This document shows positions 30,601-41,095 of a stretch of 64,000 nt of DNA, piece by piece. Each line of letters starts with the position of its first letter. The stretch's first letter is position 1. The notes beneath the pieces were generated by a model, which was not told the origin of the DNA, did no database searches, and saw only the letters and a list, made by a program, of their open reading frames with translations. The translations under genes were made by a program, and so were the position numbers. Source of the stretch: Aliiglaciecola lipolytica (lineage in GTDB: Bacteria > Pseudomonadota > Gammaproteobacteria > Enterobacterales > Alteromonadaceae); the NCBI RefSeq assembly GCF_018860635.1, contig NZ_JAHKPT010000032.1, forward strand, positions 36,704 through 100,703, given 5' to 3'.

Positions 30601-32082
30601 AGCCATAGGCGTATCGTCACCCATAGAGCCAACCGCTTCTTGTCCATCATTGGCAAGCACTTTAATGATTTGCTGATTTTCTTCGTAGCTGTAATTGAAC
30701 AGCTTGTGATAGGTGCTCATCATGTCGTCATCAAAGGCACGTTTACCAATTTGGCTGGCGTCACACTCTTCAATCGGCTTGAGGTGTTTGATGTGTTGAT
30801 CAATCCACTCTTTATAAGGATGGCGAGTTTTTAATTCTTCATCAATTTCGTTGGAGCGCCAAATCTTACCTGTGTATGTGTCAACAGCAAGCATTTCGCC
30901 CGGTCCAACACGACCTTTTTCAACCACATCTTCAGGCTTGTAATCCCAAATACCAATTTCTGAGGCAAGGGTAATAAAGCCGTCTTTGGTTAATACATAA
31001 CGGGCAGGACGTAAACCATTTCTATCGAGGTTACAGGCCACATGGCGACCATTGGTCATAACGATACCAGCAGGGCCGTCCCAAGGTTCCATGTGCATTG
31101 AGTTAAACTCATAGAACGCACGAAGATCGTCGTCCATGGTGCTGTTATTTTGATATGCTGGTGGAACAAGCAAACGCATGGCTCTAAACAAATCCATACC
31201 ACCGGCTAAAAACAATTCCAGCATATTGTCTAACGAAGATGAGTCTGACCCTTCAGTGTTTACAAAAGGAGCTGCATCTTGGAGATCAGGCAATAACGGT
31301 GTTACAAACTTTTTCGAACGGGCTTGTGCCCAGTCTCTATTACCACGAATGGTATTGATTTCACCGTTATGTGCTAAAAATCTGAAAGGTTGCGCTAACG
31401 GCCATTTAGGTAATGTATTCGTAGAAAAACGTTGATGGAATACACAAATGGCGGACTTTAAGCGTTCATCGGCAAGATCCAAATAAAAGTTTGGCAAATC
31501 TTTCGGCATTACCAAGCCTTTATATATAGTTACTAGTGCAGATAAACAGGCAATGTAAAAATCGCTGTCTTCGACTAATCTTTTTTCAACCCGTCTTCGA
31601 ACCATGAATAAGCGGCGTTCTAAATCTCTTTTACGCCATCCTGGAGGAGCATTGACGAATACTTGCTCCATTTTTGGTACACCTTGGGCTGCAAGGTCAC
31701 CTAAAACCGAATGGTCAACTGGCACTTCTCGCCAACCTACCACTGCTAAGGTTTCTTTGGACAATTCTTCTTCTATTGTTTGGCGAGCAATCTGTGCTTT
31801 TTCTGTATCTTGGTTTAGGAAGATCATTCCTACGCCATACTTTTTGCCTAATTTCCAACCATTTTCTGCTGCAATCAGATTGAAAAATTCATCTGGTTTT
31901 TGCAACAACAATCCACAACCATCTCCGGTTTTACCATCCGCAGCAATACCACCACGATGCTGCATGCGATCGAGGCCTTCAATTGCGGTAGTAACCAGTC
32001 TATGACTAGCTTCACCTTCAGTGTGGGCGATTAATCCAAAACCACAGTTGTCTTTTGAATCATTTGGGTTATACAAACTCAT
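27616..32082 (-). CDS. gltB: Glutamate synthase [NADPH] large subunit
   Basis: Main ammonia-assimilation enzyme with glutamine synthetase. From the ATG at 32082 it is 1488 residues. That start is chosen because AAGGAG lies 9 nt upstream and because it leaves a 12-residue propeptide before CGFGLIAH, whose Cys becomes the N-terminal nucleophile of the class II amidotransferase domain. The longer frame to 32154 is unlikely. Domains in order: amidotransferase (1-420), central domain, FMN-binding synthase domain (~830-1230) with the 3Fe-4S ligands [12 protein letters not shown], and the C-terminal beta-helix with GxxG repeats ([32 protein letters not shown]). Confidence 0.97.
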   Translation of the reverse strand: MSLYNPNDSKDNCGFGLIAHTEGEASHRLVTTAIEGLDRMQHRGGIAADGKTGDGCGLLLQKPDEFFNLIAAENGWKLGKKYGVGMIFLNQDTEKAQIARQTIEEELSKETLAVVGWREVPVDHSVLGDLAAQGVPKMEQVFVNAPPGWRKRDLERRLFMVRRRVEKRLVEDSDFYIACLSALVTIYKGLVMPKDLPNFYLDLADERLKSAICVFHQRFSTNTLPKWPLAQPFRFLAHNGEINTIRGNRDWAQARSKKFVTPLLPDLQDAAPFVNTEGSDSSSLDNMLELFLAGGMDLFRAMRLLVPPAYQNNSTMDDDLRAFYEFNSMHMEPWDGPAGIVMTNGRHVACNLDRNGLRPARYVLTKDGFITLASEIGIWDYKPEDVVEKGRVGPGEMLAVDTYTGKIWRSNEIDEELKTRHPYKEWIDQHIKHLKPIEECDASQIGKRAFDDDMMSTYHKLFNYSYEENQQIIKVLANDGQEAVGSMGDDTPMAVMSSKQRTVYDYFRQQFAQVTNPPIDSLRENHVMSLATCVGREQNVFSETSGYANRVLFNSPVLMYTDLKQLREYDSEYYYSEIIDLNYLPEEGLKKAIERICNEVEYLVKQKRAAFVILSDRNIKQNRLPIPAAMAVGAVQRRLIEKSLRCDANIIVETASARDPHHFAVLIGLGATAVYPFLAYETIEQMVEEGEIELTAMQATLNYRKGINKGLYKIMSKMGISTIASYRSSKLFEAIGINKEVTELCFKGIPSRIQGTGFEDFEQDQINLNRIAWLKRKPMSHGGLLKYVHGGEYHAYNPDVVTTLQVAVKSGRYEDYQAYSALVNGRSPSHFRDLLELNPDTDPIDISEVESADKLFPRFDTAAMSIGALSPEAHEALAIAMNRLGGQSNSGEGGEDPARFNTEKNSKIKQVASGRFGVTPHYLVNANVIQIKVAQGAKPGEGGQLPGDKVNNYIAELRFSVPGVTLISPPPHHDIYSIEDLAQLIFDLKQVNPKALISVKLVSEPGVGTIATGVAKAYADLITVSGYDGGTGASPLTSVKYAGSPFELGLAETQQALVENGLRHKVRVQTDGGLKTGLDVVKAGILGAESFGFGTGPMVALGCKYLRICHLNNCATGVATQDEKLRDNYFIGLPEMVMNYFKFIAQEVREIMASMGVTKFEDLVGRTELLKVIDGITARQRKLDLSPLLVKPKEGSHTKLFCSEDANAPLDEGLLNKQILAASQTAISKMSGANLSFSIRNTDRSVGALVSGEIAKQHGNQGMHDDPIKVHLTGTAGQSFGVWNAGGLEMTLCGDANDYVGKGMTGGKLVIFPPRNITFDPHVSTIMGNTCLYGATGGKLFAAGKAGERFGVRNSGAIAVIEGAGDNGCEYMTGGIVAVLGSVGVNFGAGMTGGFAYLYDEFNDIEHRVNGELVDIMSIEEKGILSEHLRGLINQHYEETGSEHALMLLTNFAEQLQKFRLVKPKTSDVKNLLGHISRSTAELRIQAQ

Positions 32083-32857
32083 TAACGTAACTCCTTCAAC
32101 CTTTGGCTGAGAAAGGTTGTACATGCCAACTAGAATGTTGGTATTTAGCTGCACTGAGCCTGACTTCTGTGGTCAGTTTTGCTCGTTGCTGGTTTATGTT
32201 GTTTTCTTGTCGTTTGTTTGAGGGTACCAGCCGGTTATCGAATTTTTATGAATTTTTAGCCAAGCGGTCTGACAAAATACCGACATTAAAGGGAGAAATC
32301 AATCCGCGCAACGAGCGAATCATTCAATTTTTCCATTGTTTAACAATTCATGATAATAAAATCAATATAAATCAAATACTTACAGAATTCATTTTGATCA
32401 AGTAAATCACTTCAAAAAGGCTGAAAATAGATGAACATTTGTTAACAATACGTTTATTATTTGGTGGTTTTTGTAACAACCCACTTTATTGGTCCTTTCT
32501 AACCGCATAATTATTTAATTAAACTGCATAACTGTAAAGAACTAGCTAAGAATAATTTATATCATATTGTTTCGATTGGTAATTCAGTTGCAGTATAAAT
32601 ATTAAACACATTGATGTTTCTGGATAATTCAGAATTCACTCAATCATGGCTGTGTAAACCAATTCAAGGGCCTAGGAATGTCAAACTTACTCGTTTGCTT
32701 GGGTACAGATTAGTTTGCTTAAAACCCAGTTAATAAGTCTTTTGACATCTGCGCGGGTTACAAATTCAGTTTATTTAACATTAATTTAATTGAAACATTC
32801 ACCTACGGTAGTGTTTCTTGATAGCATTGGTCTTCTACTCACACAGAGATTTTAGAA
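32083..32857. other. Long divergent intergenic region gltB-arcB (774 bp)
   Basis: The largest gene-free stretch of the window. It must hold the promoters of gltB (minus strand) and arcB (plus strand). It is AT-rich. I found a short inverted repeat (CTGAC/GTCAG at 32159-32175) but no tRNA-like fold, terminator or repeat. Short frames in it have no family resemblance. An unannotated small RNA is possible but nothing in the sequence proves it. Confidence 0.5.
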
Positions 32858-35203
32858 ATGCATTCAAAAGCTCCAATTGAATCTTGGGCCATCGGCGTAG
32901 CGCGATTCGTTATCCGTTTCGGTACACTCAAAATAAGCATATTTTTTGTTTTACTAACATTGGCTTTCACCATTTGCGGTTCATATGTAATACGCATAAT
33001 TATGAGTGGTGAAGTGGAAATAAAGGATTTCATTAGTGCGATCATCTTGACCATGTTAAGTGCGCCTTGGGTACTAATTGTTTTTACTGAGTTGGTAAAA
33101 CAATTGGAGCAATCAAGAGATAGTTTGTCAGAAGCCGTGCAACAACTTGAATTAATGCGCGAAGAAGATGTGCTGCGAAATCATGAATTGCAGTTATCGG
33201 TACAAAAACTTAATTACGAAATTGAACAACGTAAAAATGCGCAATTGGAACGAGAGATTGTATTTCACGATTTAGAAAGAGAAATTAATAAAAAATCTGA
33301 GCAAGAAGACCAGGCTAAACGTCTGTCTACATTACTTCGTTCTATAATCGATGCCTCTCCCGATTTAATTTATTATCGTAATGAAGAAGGTCGATTTGCT
33401 GGCTGTAACCGGGTCGCAGAACAAATGACCGGAAAGACCGAAGAAGAGCTAATTGGTCTAACTCCCCATCAAGTGTATGACGAAGATCTTGCTCGTCAAG
33501 TAGTGGCTAGTGACCATGAAGTTTTAGAAACCAATGCCAGTATTACCGAAGAAGTGTGGTTAAGATTTGCAGATGGTCGTCGTCGTTATTATGAAATGCG
33601 TAAGGTTCCTTTTTACGATAAAGAAGGTAAGCGTCTGGGTTTACTTGCTTTCGGCCGCGATATTACGGAACGTAAACAAGCCGAAAACGTTGTTACTAAA
33701 GCGAACAAAGATAAAACGGCCTTCATTGCCACTATTAGCCATGAATTGCGTACTCCCTTAAATGGTATTGTCGGTCTTAGCCGAATGCTGCGTGACACAA
33801 ACTTATCGGATGAGCAGTTTGCTTGGGTAAGTACTATTTATGCTAGCGGTATCACCTTAGGGAATATCTTCAATGATATAGTTGATCTAGACAAACTTGA
33901 TCGCGATAGGTTAGAGCTATCCCTTAAAACGGTTTCATTGAAAGAGTTTACCAACGAATTAGGTAGCATCATTCAATTGCTAGCGGCTGATAAAGGTTTG
34001 CGTTTTGAAACGCAAATTATTGAGCCTCTGCCTTTCCAAGTGGAAGCAGACGGTACGCGCTTACGTCAGGTTTTGTGGAATTTACTATTTAACGCGGTTA
34101 AGTTTACGCAAAAAGGTAAGGTCAACTTAACGGTTGAAGCGACAGAAGAAAAACCGGGTATCAGTTCGGTCAAATTTACGATTAAAGATACTGGTGTTGG
34201 TATTCCAAAAACAGAATTAGATAAGATTTTCGCTATGTATTATCAGGTTAATCATCCTGATCATCAATCGGCAACGGGAACCGGTATTGGTTTGGCCATC
34301 TGTAAAGAAATGGTCAGTCTGATGAAAGGCCAAATTAAAGTGAATAGTGTAGTAGGTGAGGGTACCTGCTTTACAGTCGAGTTGCCCCTTACTATTAATA
34401 ATAAACCTTTGCAGTTACAAGAGCTTTTGGTTCATGGCTTGCAGATTCTGTTGGTAGAAGATATAGAACTCAATGTTATGGTGGCTAAAGCTTTATTAGA
34501 GAAGCTAGGGCAAACTGTGGAAGTTGCTATGAACGGCCAAGACGCATTAAAAATGGCCCGTGAAAAGCAATACGATTTAATATTGTTAGATATTCAACTA
34601 CCTGATATGACGGGATTCAATGTTGCATCAATATTACATGAAGAAGGTTTAGTGGAACAAACTCCAATAGTGGCATTGACCGCAAATGTGATTAAAACCC
34701 GTCAAGAATATTTAAATAACGGCATGGATGATGTTATTGCCAAACCGATTAAAAAGAGTCGGGTAATTGAAGTCTTTAACAACTTGTTTGTTGATCAAAA
34801 AGATATCCCGCAGTTCTCCGTAGAAGAAGCAAAACCCAGTGAATTAGAATCTATTCTAGATTTAGATTTGTTACAAATGCTGGTGGATACTATCGGTCAT
34901 GAAATGGTGCGCACAAGTGTCGGAGTGTTCCAAGAAAACATGCCTGATTATATGGAAATACTCAATATAAACTTGAGTGCAAATGACAAAGAAGAAGTGT
35001 GTTCTCAAGCTCACAAAATTAAAGGTGCAGCCGGTTCTGTTGGCCTTGCTCGAGTGCAAAAAATCGCAAATCGTATTCAGCAAGGTGACCATCCAACCTG
35101 GTGGGAAAACGTGCATGATTGGGTAGAAGAGCTCGAAATGGCAGAAAAGCAGGACACTGCGAAGTTAAACGATTGGCTAAGCTCACAAAATATAGATGAT
35201 TAA
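32858..35203 (+). CDS. arcB: Hybrid sensor kinase ArcB
   Basis: Senses respiratory/quinone redox state and phosphorylates ArcA to repress aerobic metabolism. With 781 residues it matches E. coli ArcB (778). Domains: two transmembrane helices (residues ~25-75), a coiled coil (~80-155), PAS (~160-270), HisKA with ISHELRTPLNG (catalytic His ~293), HATPase (NLLFNAVKFTQKG; DTGVGIPKTELD; TGTGIGLAICKEM), receiver domain with LLDIQLPDMTG, and C-terminal HPt with QAHKIKGAAGSVG. The full three-step phosphorelay is present. arcA is not in the window. The long upstream region is shared with gltB. Confidence 0.96.
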   Translation: MHSKAPIESWAIGVARFVIRFGTLKISIFFVLLTLAFTICGSYVIRIIMSGEVEIKDFISAIILTMLSAPWVLIVFTELVKQLEQSRDSLSEAVQQLELMREEDVLRNHELQLSVQKLNYEIEQRKNAQLEREIVFHDLEREINKKSEQEDQAKRLSTLLRSIIDASPDLIYYRNEEGRFAGCNRVAEQMTGKTEEELIGLTPHQVYDEDLARQVVASDHEVLETNASITEEVWLRFADGRRRYYEMRKVPFYDKEGKRLGLLAFGRDITERKQAENVVTKANKDKTAFIATISHELRTPLNGIVGLSRMLRDTNLSDEQFAWVSTIYASGITLGNIFNDIVDLDKLDRDRLELSLKTVSLKEFTNELGSIIQLLAADKGLRFETQIIEPLPFQVEADGTRLRQVLWNLLFNAVKFTQKGKVNLTVEATEEKPGISSVKFTIKDTGVGIPKTELDKIFAMYYQVNHPDHQSATGTGIGLAICKEMVSLMKGQIKVNSVVGEGTCFTVELPLTINNKPLQLQELLVHGLQILLVEDIELNVMVAKALLEKLGQTVEVAMNGQDALKMAREKQYDLILLDIQLPDMTGFNVASILHEEGLVEQTPIVALTANVIKTRQEYLNNGMDDVIAKPIKKSRVIEVFNNLFVDQKDIPQFSVEEAKPSELESILDLDLLQMLVDTIGHEMVRTSVGVFQENMPDYMEILNINLSANDKEEVCSQAHKIKGAAGSVGLARVQKIANRIQQGDHPTWWENVHDWVEELEMAEKQDTAKLNDWLSSQNIDD

Positions 35204-35252
35204 CTTATTGGGTAAATCATCTATAGTCAATTGCGGCTGTTAACTTACTAAG

Positions 35253-35279
35253 CTGCGCTTTGTTAGGCATAAAGCGCAG
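35253..35279 (+). terminator. Hairpin between arcB and the EamA gene
   Basis: CTGCGCTTT (35253-35261) and AAAGCGCAG (35271-35279) form a perfect 9-bp stem with a 9-nt loop between two convergent genes. No T run follows on either strand, so termination is inferred from position. Confidence 0.5.
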
Positions 35280-35336
35280 GATTATATTGCGAAAACATAG
35301 AAGATTAGATTAATTGAACCTTGTTTGAATGACTAA

Positions 35337-36155
35337 TTAGCTTGTTTGCTGTTGTTTGCCGTAAATCACCAGCGCTATACCACCGAGTATAGCGCCACTT
35401 GAAATTAACATTTTCATCGTGAGTAGCTCTTCTAATAACAACAATCCACCTAGGGCTGCTATTGCGGGTACGCTGAGTTGCAACACCGCAGCCACACTTG
35501 AGCGAATGTGTGGGAGCACTTTGTACCAGATGGCATAACCAACTCCTGATGTGATCATGCCTGATGCTAAGGCGTAAACCACGCCCATTGTTTGTAATTG
35601 ATTTGATTCAATAAATAACACTGGAGTTAGCACTAAACTAATAACCGATGCTCTTATAAAGTTAGAGCTTGTGTCTATTAATGGCGTTGCAGAGCGACTA
35701 CCAATAATTGAATAACATCCCCAAGCTATGCCTGCCAATGCCATTAGTGTAACGCCAAAAATCGAAGGAGAGTTTGCTCCAGGCGAAACAAGATAAATAA
35801 AACCGGCAAATGCGACTAACACACCCAAGGATTCAACTAAGGTTAATCGCGCACCATAATACCAACTGATGACTAACATGGTTATTTGTACACAAGCGAA
35901 TAAAATTAACGCCCCTACCCCCGTATCAAGCTCAATGTATGCGTAGGAAAACCCTGCCGCATATATAAAAAGCGCTAAGCTAGCCGGCCAACTGCCTTTG
36001 TTGTTAATTTGATTGACGTTTCCTTTTATCAGCAAAATTAAGATAAGCATAATTGCGCCAGATATTAAGCGGATTAAGGTAAAAGAAGTGGCATCTATAC
36101 TTGAGTCTGCTAACGCCAAACGACATAGAATTGAATTCCCCGCAAAAGCAAGCAA
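35337..36155 (-). CDS. EamA/DMT-family transporter
   Basis: Ten-helix inner-membrane drug/metabolite transporter with two EamA repeats (residues ~1-130 and ~140-270). The frame given starts at TTG (36155) and has 272 residues, but this removes half of the first helix: the open frame continues upstream through YIGIALLAFAGNS. The only upstream codon with a good ribosome site is an ATT at 36197 (AGGA 9 nt before it), which would give 286 residues and a whole first helix. Residues LLEELLTMKMLISSGAILGG near the C-terminus are typical of the family. Substrate is unknown. It follows mgtE by 59 bp, or by 17 bp if the ATT start is used. Confidence 0.85.
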   Translation of the reverse strand: MLAFAGNSILCRLALADSSIDATSFTLIRLISGAIMLILILLIKGNVNQINNKGSWPASLALFIYAAGFSYAYIELDTGVGALILFACVQITMLVISWYYGARLTLVESLGVLVAFAGFIYLVSPGANSPSIFGVTLMALAGIAWGCYSIIGSRSATPLIDTSSNFIRASVISLVLTPVLFIESNQLQTMGVVYALASGMITSGVGYAIWYKVLPHIRSSVAAVLQLSVPAIAALGGLLLLEELLTMKMLISSGAILGGIALVIYGKQQQTS

Positions 36156-36214
36156 GGCTATGCCAATGTATACGACGAGCTGTGCAATCGATTTAATCGT
36201 TTTATTTCCTAAAA

Positions 36215-37573
36215 CTAAACAAGCATTAAAGTGGCAGTACCTAAAAAGGCAAAAATACCTACGACGTCAGTAATGGTGGTTAAAATTACACTTCCTGCTA
36301 GGGCAGGATCTATTTTCAACTTTTTCATTACCAATGGTAAGGTTGCTCCGGCTAAACCAGCGGCAACCATATTGATCATCATGGCAAAGGCAATGACTCC
36401 TCCTAACATCCAATCTTGTTTCCAAATGGCAATGACCGATGCAATTAACACCGCCCAAATCGCACCATTAAAAAATCCAATGGCTAATTCTTTGCTCACC
36501 AACCATCTTGAGTTATCAGCACTTACGTGGCCTAGCGCCATACCACGAATAACCAAGGTTAGTGTTTGATTGCCTGCTACTCCGCCCATACTTGGGACAA
36601 TTGTATTGAGAATAGCTAACACTGCCATTTGGCTTAGTGTTGCTTCAAAAAGATCACTTACGGCTGCGGCAAGAAGTGCCGTTACTAGATTTACGGCCAA
36701 CCATACTGAACGCCGCTGCGTACTTTGCAATACCGGGGCGAAGGTATCTTCTTCATCATCCAAACCGGCCATACTCATCATCGAGTGTTCGGCGTCTTCG
36801 CGAATAATATCCACTACATCATCTATGGTGATACGACCCAATAGTTGTCGGCTAGAATCGACTACCGGTGCTGACAGCCAGTTATAGCGTTCGAATAATT
36901 TTGCCACTTCTGTTTCTGGCATATCAACGGGGATGGCTTCAGCTTCCTCATCCATAATATCTTCTATACTGGAGTCTGGCAGAGCCGTTAGAAGCTTAGT
37001 GACTGGTACAGTTCCAATTAAGGTGTCATTTCGACTCACAACATAAAATGTGTCAGTGCTTTCTGGAATTTCACCTTTGAGTCGCAAGTAACGCAGAATT
37101 ACATCAATGTTTACATCGCTGCGTAGGGTGATGGTATCGGTATTCATAATGAACCCGGCGGTATCCTCACCATAAGAAAGGGCTTTTTCTGCGCGCTGAC
37201 GGTCTTGCTCATCCATCGATTTCAGCACGTCTTTTGAGACCGATTGCGGTAAACTGCTTAACGTTTCCGCTAAGTTATCAATCTCCATGTCTTCTAGGGC
37301 ATCAACAACTTTGTCTGGAAGCATTTGTCCGATGATGCCATTACGTACATCTTCGGACAGTTCTTCTAATACATCGCCATAAAAATCGGAGTCCAACATT
37401 TCCCACAGTTCAGTTCTTGATTTGCTTGGGGAAGACTCTAGAAGAAGGGCGATGTCGCAAGCTGGCATGTCGTGAATTGTTTTGCGGACATGCATAAAGC
37501 GACCACTGGCCAAGGCTTGATTGATAGCCTTCAGTTGTCGTTGGGCGTGTTTAACCTCTAATGCTTCTGCCAT
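36215..37573 (-). CDS. mgtE: Magnesium transporter MgtE
   Basis: Mg2+-gated Mg2+ channel of the inner membrane, 452 residues from the ATG at 37573; the longer TTG frame to 37588 is not needed. Order: N-terminal superhelical domain (residues ~10-125, with LEELSEDVRNGIIGQML), two CBS domains (~130-250) and a five-helix pore (~280-450). The family motif PSMGGVAGNQTLTLVIRG lies in the pore region, and DVVGIFAFLGTATL near the end closes it. It lies downstream of ptsO on the same strand, a position seen for mgtE in several marine gammaproteobacteria. Confidence 0.95.
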   Translation of the reverse strand: MAEALEVKHAQRQLKAINQALASGRFMHVRKTIHDMPACDIALLLESSPSKSRTELWEMLDSDFYGDVLEELSEDVRNGIIGQMLPDKVVDALEDMEIDNLAETLSSLPQSVSKDVLKSMDEQDRQRAEKALSYGEDTAGFIMNTDTITLRSDVNIDVILRYLRLKGEIPESTDTFYVVSRNDTLIGTVPVTKLLTALPDSSIEDIMDEEAEAIPVDMPETEVAKLFERYNWLSAPVVDSSRQLLGRITIDDVVDIIREDAEHSMMSMAGLDDEEDTFAPVLQSTQRRSVWLAVNLVTALLAAAVSDLFEATLSQMAVLAILNTIVPSMGGVAGNQTLTLVIRGMALGHVSADNSRWLVSKELAIGFFNGAIWAVLIASVIAIWKQDWMLGGVIAFAMMINMVAAGLAGATLPLVMKKLKIDPALAGSVILTTITDVVGIFAFLGTATLMLV

Positions 37574-37661
37574 GAATATGCAGCTCAATGAAAAAACTAC
37601 TAATACTAATAGTTTAGAGGACTAAGGGCAGCAGGTCAGCAATTATTTGCACATTGCTTAA

Positions 37662-37937
37662 CTATTCGTTTTCGTGAAATTTCTCAACGATGAGTTTTTC
37701 AATCGCGGCAAGGGCGTGTTCAGCATCGACTCCTTCGCTAATGACGTTAACTTCTTTGCCTTGGGAGCTTTCTAACATCATCAAGCCCAATACACTATTT
37801 GCGGAAGCCGATTTCTCCCCTTGAACTAGGGTAACAACGGCATCAAATTGATTGGCTACTTTGACTAATTCAGTAGCCGCTCTTGCGTGTAATCCAAGTT
37901 TGTTAACGATGACTATTTGCTTTTCAAATCGATTCAT
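37662..37937 (-). CDS. ptsO: Phosphocarrier protein NPr (nitrogen PTS HPr)
   Basis: HPr-like phosphocarrier of the nitrogen phosphotransferase system that relays phosphate from EI-Ntr to PtsN. The 91 residues carry the phospho-His in NKLGLHARAATELVKVA (His16) and the conserved ANSVLGLMMLESSQG segment. Its start overlaps the rapZ stop by 4 bp (ATGA), so it is the last gene of the rpoN cluster and translationally coupled to rapZ. Confidence 0.95.
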   Translation of the reverse strand: MNRFEKQIVIVNKLGLHARAATELVKVANQFDAVVTLVQGEKSASANSVLGLMMLESSQGKEVNVISEGVDAEHALAAIEKLIVEKFHENE

Positions 37938-38779
37938 CGATTTAACTCTCGGTGCCTTATTTGAACATCTGGGTGAGACGCTGAAAATGTTTTAGCGAGT
38001 GACTCAGCAACATAAACTGAGCGATGTTGGCCTCCAGTACAACCGATTGCTACTGTCACGTAACTACGATTGTTTCTTTCTAGATGAGGAAGCCAAGTTG
38101 AAATGAGATTTTGAATTTGCCAGATAAATTTCGTCACTATTGGCTGTGAGCCTAAAAATATCTCGACCGGAGAGTCTAATCCACTGAGGTGCTTTAAGTC
38201 TGGCTCCCAATGTGGGTTAGGTAAAAATCGCGCATCGAATACATAATCGGCGTCTTTAGGAATGCCGTATTTAAAACCGAAGGATTCAAATACCAAAACT
38301 AGCCTAGAGCTTTTCTTGCCTAGAATTCGCTCTCGAACCAATTCAGCTAATTGATGCACCGAAAGTTTGTCTGTATCTAGATATAAGTCGGCGCGTTCCG
38401 CAATAGGGGCTAACAGTTGACCCTCTGCCTGAATCGCATCCGAAAGAGATTTGTTTTGACGAGATAACGGATGCAGTCGACGAGTTTCGCTGAAGCGTTT
38501 TATCAGCATGTCATCACTGGCATCTAAATAGACTATGGTCATGTCCCAAGTGGCAGGCAAATAATCAAGAATTTCGACTAATTCACCAGGTACCTTGGGA
38601 AGGTTTCTAACATCGATACTCACGGCCACTTGGTCATATTCATCCATAACCGTATGGGTTAGAGTCGGTAATAGGTTAACTGGGATATTGTCGACACAAT
38701 AGTAACCTAAGTCTTCTAAAGACCTCAGTGCAATAGACTTTCCTGAACCAGAGCGGCCACTAATAATTATCAGTTTCAT
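37934..38779 (-). CDS. rapZ: RNase adapter protein RapZ
   Basis: In Enterobacteria, RapZ binds the sRNA GlmZ and delivers it to RNase E, tuning GlmS and amino-sugar supply for the cell envelope. The 281 residues show the Walker A motif SGRSGSGKS at the N-terminus, the Walker B-like VSIDVRNLP, and the C-terminal GCTGGQHRSVYVAESLA of the RNA/metabolite-binding half. Overlaps of 4 bp on both sides with ptsN and ptsO show tight coupling. Whether a GlmZ-like RNA exists in this organism cannot be told from the window. Confidence 0.95.
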   Translation of the reverse strand: MKLIIISGRSGSGKSIALRSLEDLGYYCVDNIPVNLLPTLTHTVMDEYDQVAVSIDVRNLPKVPGELVEILDYLPATWDMTIVYLDASDDMLIKRFSETRRLHPLSRQNKSLSDAIQAEGQLLAPIAERADLYLDTDKLSVHQLAELVRERILGKKSSRLVLVFESFGFKYGIPKDADYVFDARFLPNPHWEPDLKHLSGLDSPVEIFLGSQPIVTKFIWQIQNLISTWLPHLERNNRSYVTVAIGCTGGQHRSVYVAESLAKTFSASHPDVQIRHRELNR

Positions 38780-39222
38780 GCAACGATTGCCTCGTATAAC
38801 TGAGCATTATCTTCTGCACGACGAATACGTTTCAGAATTTCCTTATCACTTAATTTTGTCGCGATGGTTGCTAAGGTTTGCAGGTGTCCGGCGGCTTTAT
38901 CTTCAGGTACTAAAATTGCGAAAAATATGTCCACAGGACAATTATCCACAGCGTCAAAGTTGATAGAAGGATCACTGGTGATTAGAACTGCGACCACATC
39001 CTTTAAACCCGACAGTCTACCGTGTGGCAATGCAATACCATTCCCGATTCCTGTGCTGCCCATCTTTTCGCGGCTAACCAGACTATTTAAAATCGTTGTC
39101 TGATCAATGTCATCGATTTTTTCTGCCGCTATCAGGCTGATAGTTTCAAGAATTCGTTTTTTACTTGTCCCCTGGACTGCACAACTTGTGCAGTCAGGGG
39201 AAAGGATGTCTTTAATTTCCAT
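38776..39222 (-). CDS. ptsN: Nitrogen-regulatory PTS protein EIIA-Ntr
   Basis: Terminal phosphoacceptor of the nitrogen PTS. In other bacteria it controls K+ uptake, sigma-54-dependent genes and envelope stress. The 148-residue PTS EIIA type 2 domain has GIGNGIALPHGRL with the phospho-His near residue 67, and the C-terminal segment ATKLSDKEILKRIRRAEDN. It starts 18 bp after hpf and overlaps rapZ by 4 bp. Confidence 0.95.
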   Translation of the reverse strand: MEIKDILSPDCTSCAVQGTSKKRILETISLIAAEKIDDIDQTTILNSLVSREKMGSTGIGNGIALPHGRLSGLKDVVAVLITSDPSINFDAVDNCPVDIFFAILVPEDKAAGHLQTLATIATKLSDKEILKRIRRAEDNAQLYEAIVA

Positions 39223-39240
39223 TAATTAATCTAATATATG

Positions 39241-39528
39241 TTAATGACGCTTAATTTTTTCCTTGTGCTTGATTACCTGTCGATCAAGCTTATCTATCAA
39301 TCCGTCAATTGCTGCGTACATATCGTTGTGCTCTGAGGTTGCAAATACTTCGCCTCCGCTAAGATGAACTGTCGCTTCAGCTTTTTGATTAAGCTTCTCG
39401 ACATTAAGAATGACATGGACATTGTTGATATGATCAAAATGCCTTTCTAGCTTTGTAAATTTATTGTCTACATAATCTCGCAAAGAATCTGTAATTTCTA
39501 CATGATGGCCAGTAAGGTTAATTTGCAT
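39241..39528 (-). CDS. hpf: Short-form ribosome hibernation promoting factor
   Basis: Binds the 30S decoding region in stationary phase and promotes 100S dimer formation. At 95 residues it is the short HPF/YhbH form without the C-terminal dimerisation domain. The start MQINLTGHHVEITDSLRDYV and the basic end DRQVIKHKEKIKRH are characteristic. It lies between rpoN (27 bp) and ptsN (18 bp), the usual gammaproteobacterial position. Confidence 0.95.
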   Translation of the reverse strand: MQINLTGHHVEITDSLRDYVDNKFTKLERHFDHINNVHVILNVEKLNQKAEATVHLSGGEVFATSEHNDMYAAIDGLIDKLDRQVIKHKEKIKRH

Positions 39529-39555
39529 ATTAGCGTATTCCTTCTGTTGTTGAGC

Positions 39556-41034
39556 CTACAGCAGGCTCTTGCGTTGGTTAGACGGTGGGATCGATAAAGA
39601 CTCCCGGTATTTTGCTATTGTCCTACGGGCGACCTGAATACCTTGGTCTGCCAGTAGATCAGCAATCTTACTGTCGCTAAGAGGCTTGGTAGGAAGCTCT
39701 GCTGCGACGAGTTTTTTAATTAATGCGCGAATTGCCGTTGAGGAACACTCTCCTCCAGAATCAGTTGCTACATGGCTGGAGAAAAAGTATTTAAGTTCAT
39801 AAATTCCTCTAGGCGTATGCATATATTTCTGTGTGGTAACACGGGAAATAGTTGATTCATGCATATCTACCATTTCTGCGACATCATTTAACACCATTGG
39901 TTTCATCATTTCAGGTCCATGCTCAAAAAAACCAACCTGCTGCTGAACAATGCAGTTTGCGACTTTGAGTAAAGTGTCATTACGACTCTCTAGACTTTTT
40001 ATAAACCACTTGGCTTCTTGCATATGCGACCGAATAAATTGACTATCACTGGTGTTTTTAGCGTTCCGGCTCATTGCCGCATATTGCTGATTTACATTCA
40101 GCTTAGGCAAACTATCGGGATTTAGCTCAACTTGCCAACGACCATTTTTCTTCATCACTGAAACATCTGGAATGACGTATTCAGATTCACCGATTAACAA
40201 TGAACTACCAGGGCGTGGATTGAGTGTTTGCAATAACCGCATAGCTTCTCGTAATTCGTCTTCTTTTAGACGAGTTTTACGCATTAAAGTTCGGTAATCT
40301 TTACTGCCTAATAAGTCAGCATATTCGCTGATCAATAACTTAGCTTCATTTAACCAAGGGGTGTCAGGTGCAAATTGATTCATTTGTACCATTAAACATT
40401 CTTGCGGATTTCTTGAGCCTGAACCAATAGGGTCGAACATTTGAATACGTTTTAAAACGCATTCCACCTCATCAAGTTCAACCTCTTCATGGTCGAGACT
40501 AGCAAGAACATCTTCGGTGCTGATAGTGAGGTAACCAGACTCATCAATAGAGTCGATAATTGCGATTGCTATGGCAGTATCAACTTCAGAAAAAGGCGTT
40601 AAGCGCATCTGCCACAATAGGTGATCTTGAATATTTTCGGTTGTTTCACCTTGGAAAATTTGGTCGTCATCGCCGCCACTACCACCGCTTATTGAGGCGG
40701 GGGCTGAGGAGGCACTGATATATTCGTCCCATGTGCTATCTATGGGTAATTCGTCTGGGATATCTGCTTTTTCTAATGCCTCGTTTGTATCCATGGAATC
40801 AGAACTTGCGGATACCGTCTCCTCTGAGAACTTGTCATTACTGTCTGCTAAAGCGGAATCCCCAGTAGGGATATCTGAACCGTCTTCTACTTCTAAAAGT
40901 GGATTCGATTCTAACGCTTCCTGTATTTCCTGTTGTAAATCCAGCGTTGATAATTGCAATAGACGTATAGCCTGTTGCAATTGAGGCGTCATTGTTAGTT
41001 GCTGGCTGAATTTTAATTGTAACGAGGGTTTCAT
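39556..41034 (-). CDS. rpoN: RNA polymerase sigma-54 factor
   Basis: Alternative sigma factor needing AAA+ activators, reading -24/-12 promoters. The 492 residues show the Gln-rich region I ([20 protein letters not shown]), an acidic region II (residues ~50-120), the core-binding domain, the HTH ([20 protein letters not shown]) and the RpoN box [12 protein letters not shown] near the C-terminus. It lies 61 bp downstream of lptB in the conserved lpt-rpoN-hpf-ptsN-rapZ-ptsO order, linking envelope and nitrogen control. Confidence 0.97.
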   Translation of the reverse strand: MKPSLQLKFSQQLTMTPQLQQAIRLLQLSTLDLQQEIQEALESNPLLEVEDGSDIPTGDSALADSNDKFSEETVSASSDSMDTNEALEKADIPDELPIDSTWDEYISASSAPASISGGSGGDDDQIFQGETTENIQDHLLWQMRLTPFSEVDTAIAIAIIDSIDESGYLTISTEDVLASLDHEEVELDEVECVLKRIQMFDPIGSGSRNPQECLMVQMNQFAPDTPWLNEAKLLISEYADLLGSKDYRTLMRKTRLKEDELREAMRLLQTLNPRPGSSLLIGESEYVIPDVSVMKKNGRWQVELNPDSLPKLNVNQQYAAMSRNAKNTSDSQFIRSHMQEAKWFIKSLESRNDTLLKVANCIVQQQVGFFEHGPEMMKPMVLNDVAEMVDMHESTISRVTTQKYMHTPRGIYELKYFFSSHVATDSGGECSSTAIRALIKKLVAAELPTKPLSDSKIADLLADQGIQVARRTIAKYRESLSIPPSNQRKSLL

Positions 41035-41095
41035 TTAGTTTTTTTATTCTTACTTGTTTAGCCACAAAGCTTTGGTTAAAAACAACATACCTCTA

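Noticed and set aside
27812..31883. Several long plus-strand frames opposite gltB
   Set aside because: They are antisense shadows of the conserved gltB frame and show no protein-family features.
32103..32405. 100-codon frame in the gltB-arcB gap
   Set aside because: It overlaps the gltB leader, has no family features and starts without a ribosome site.
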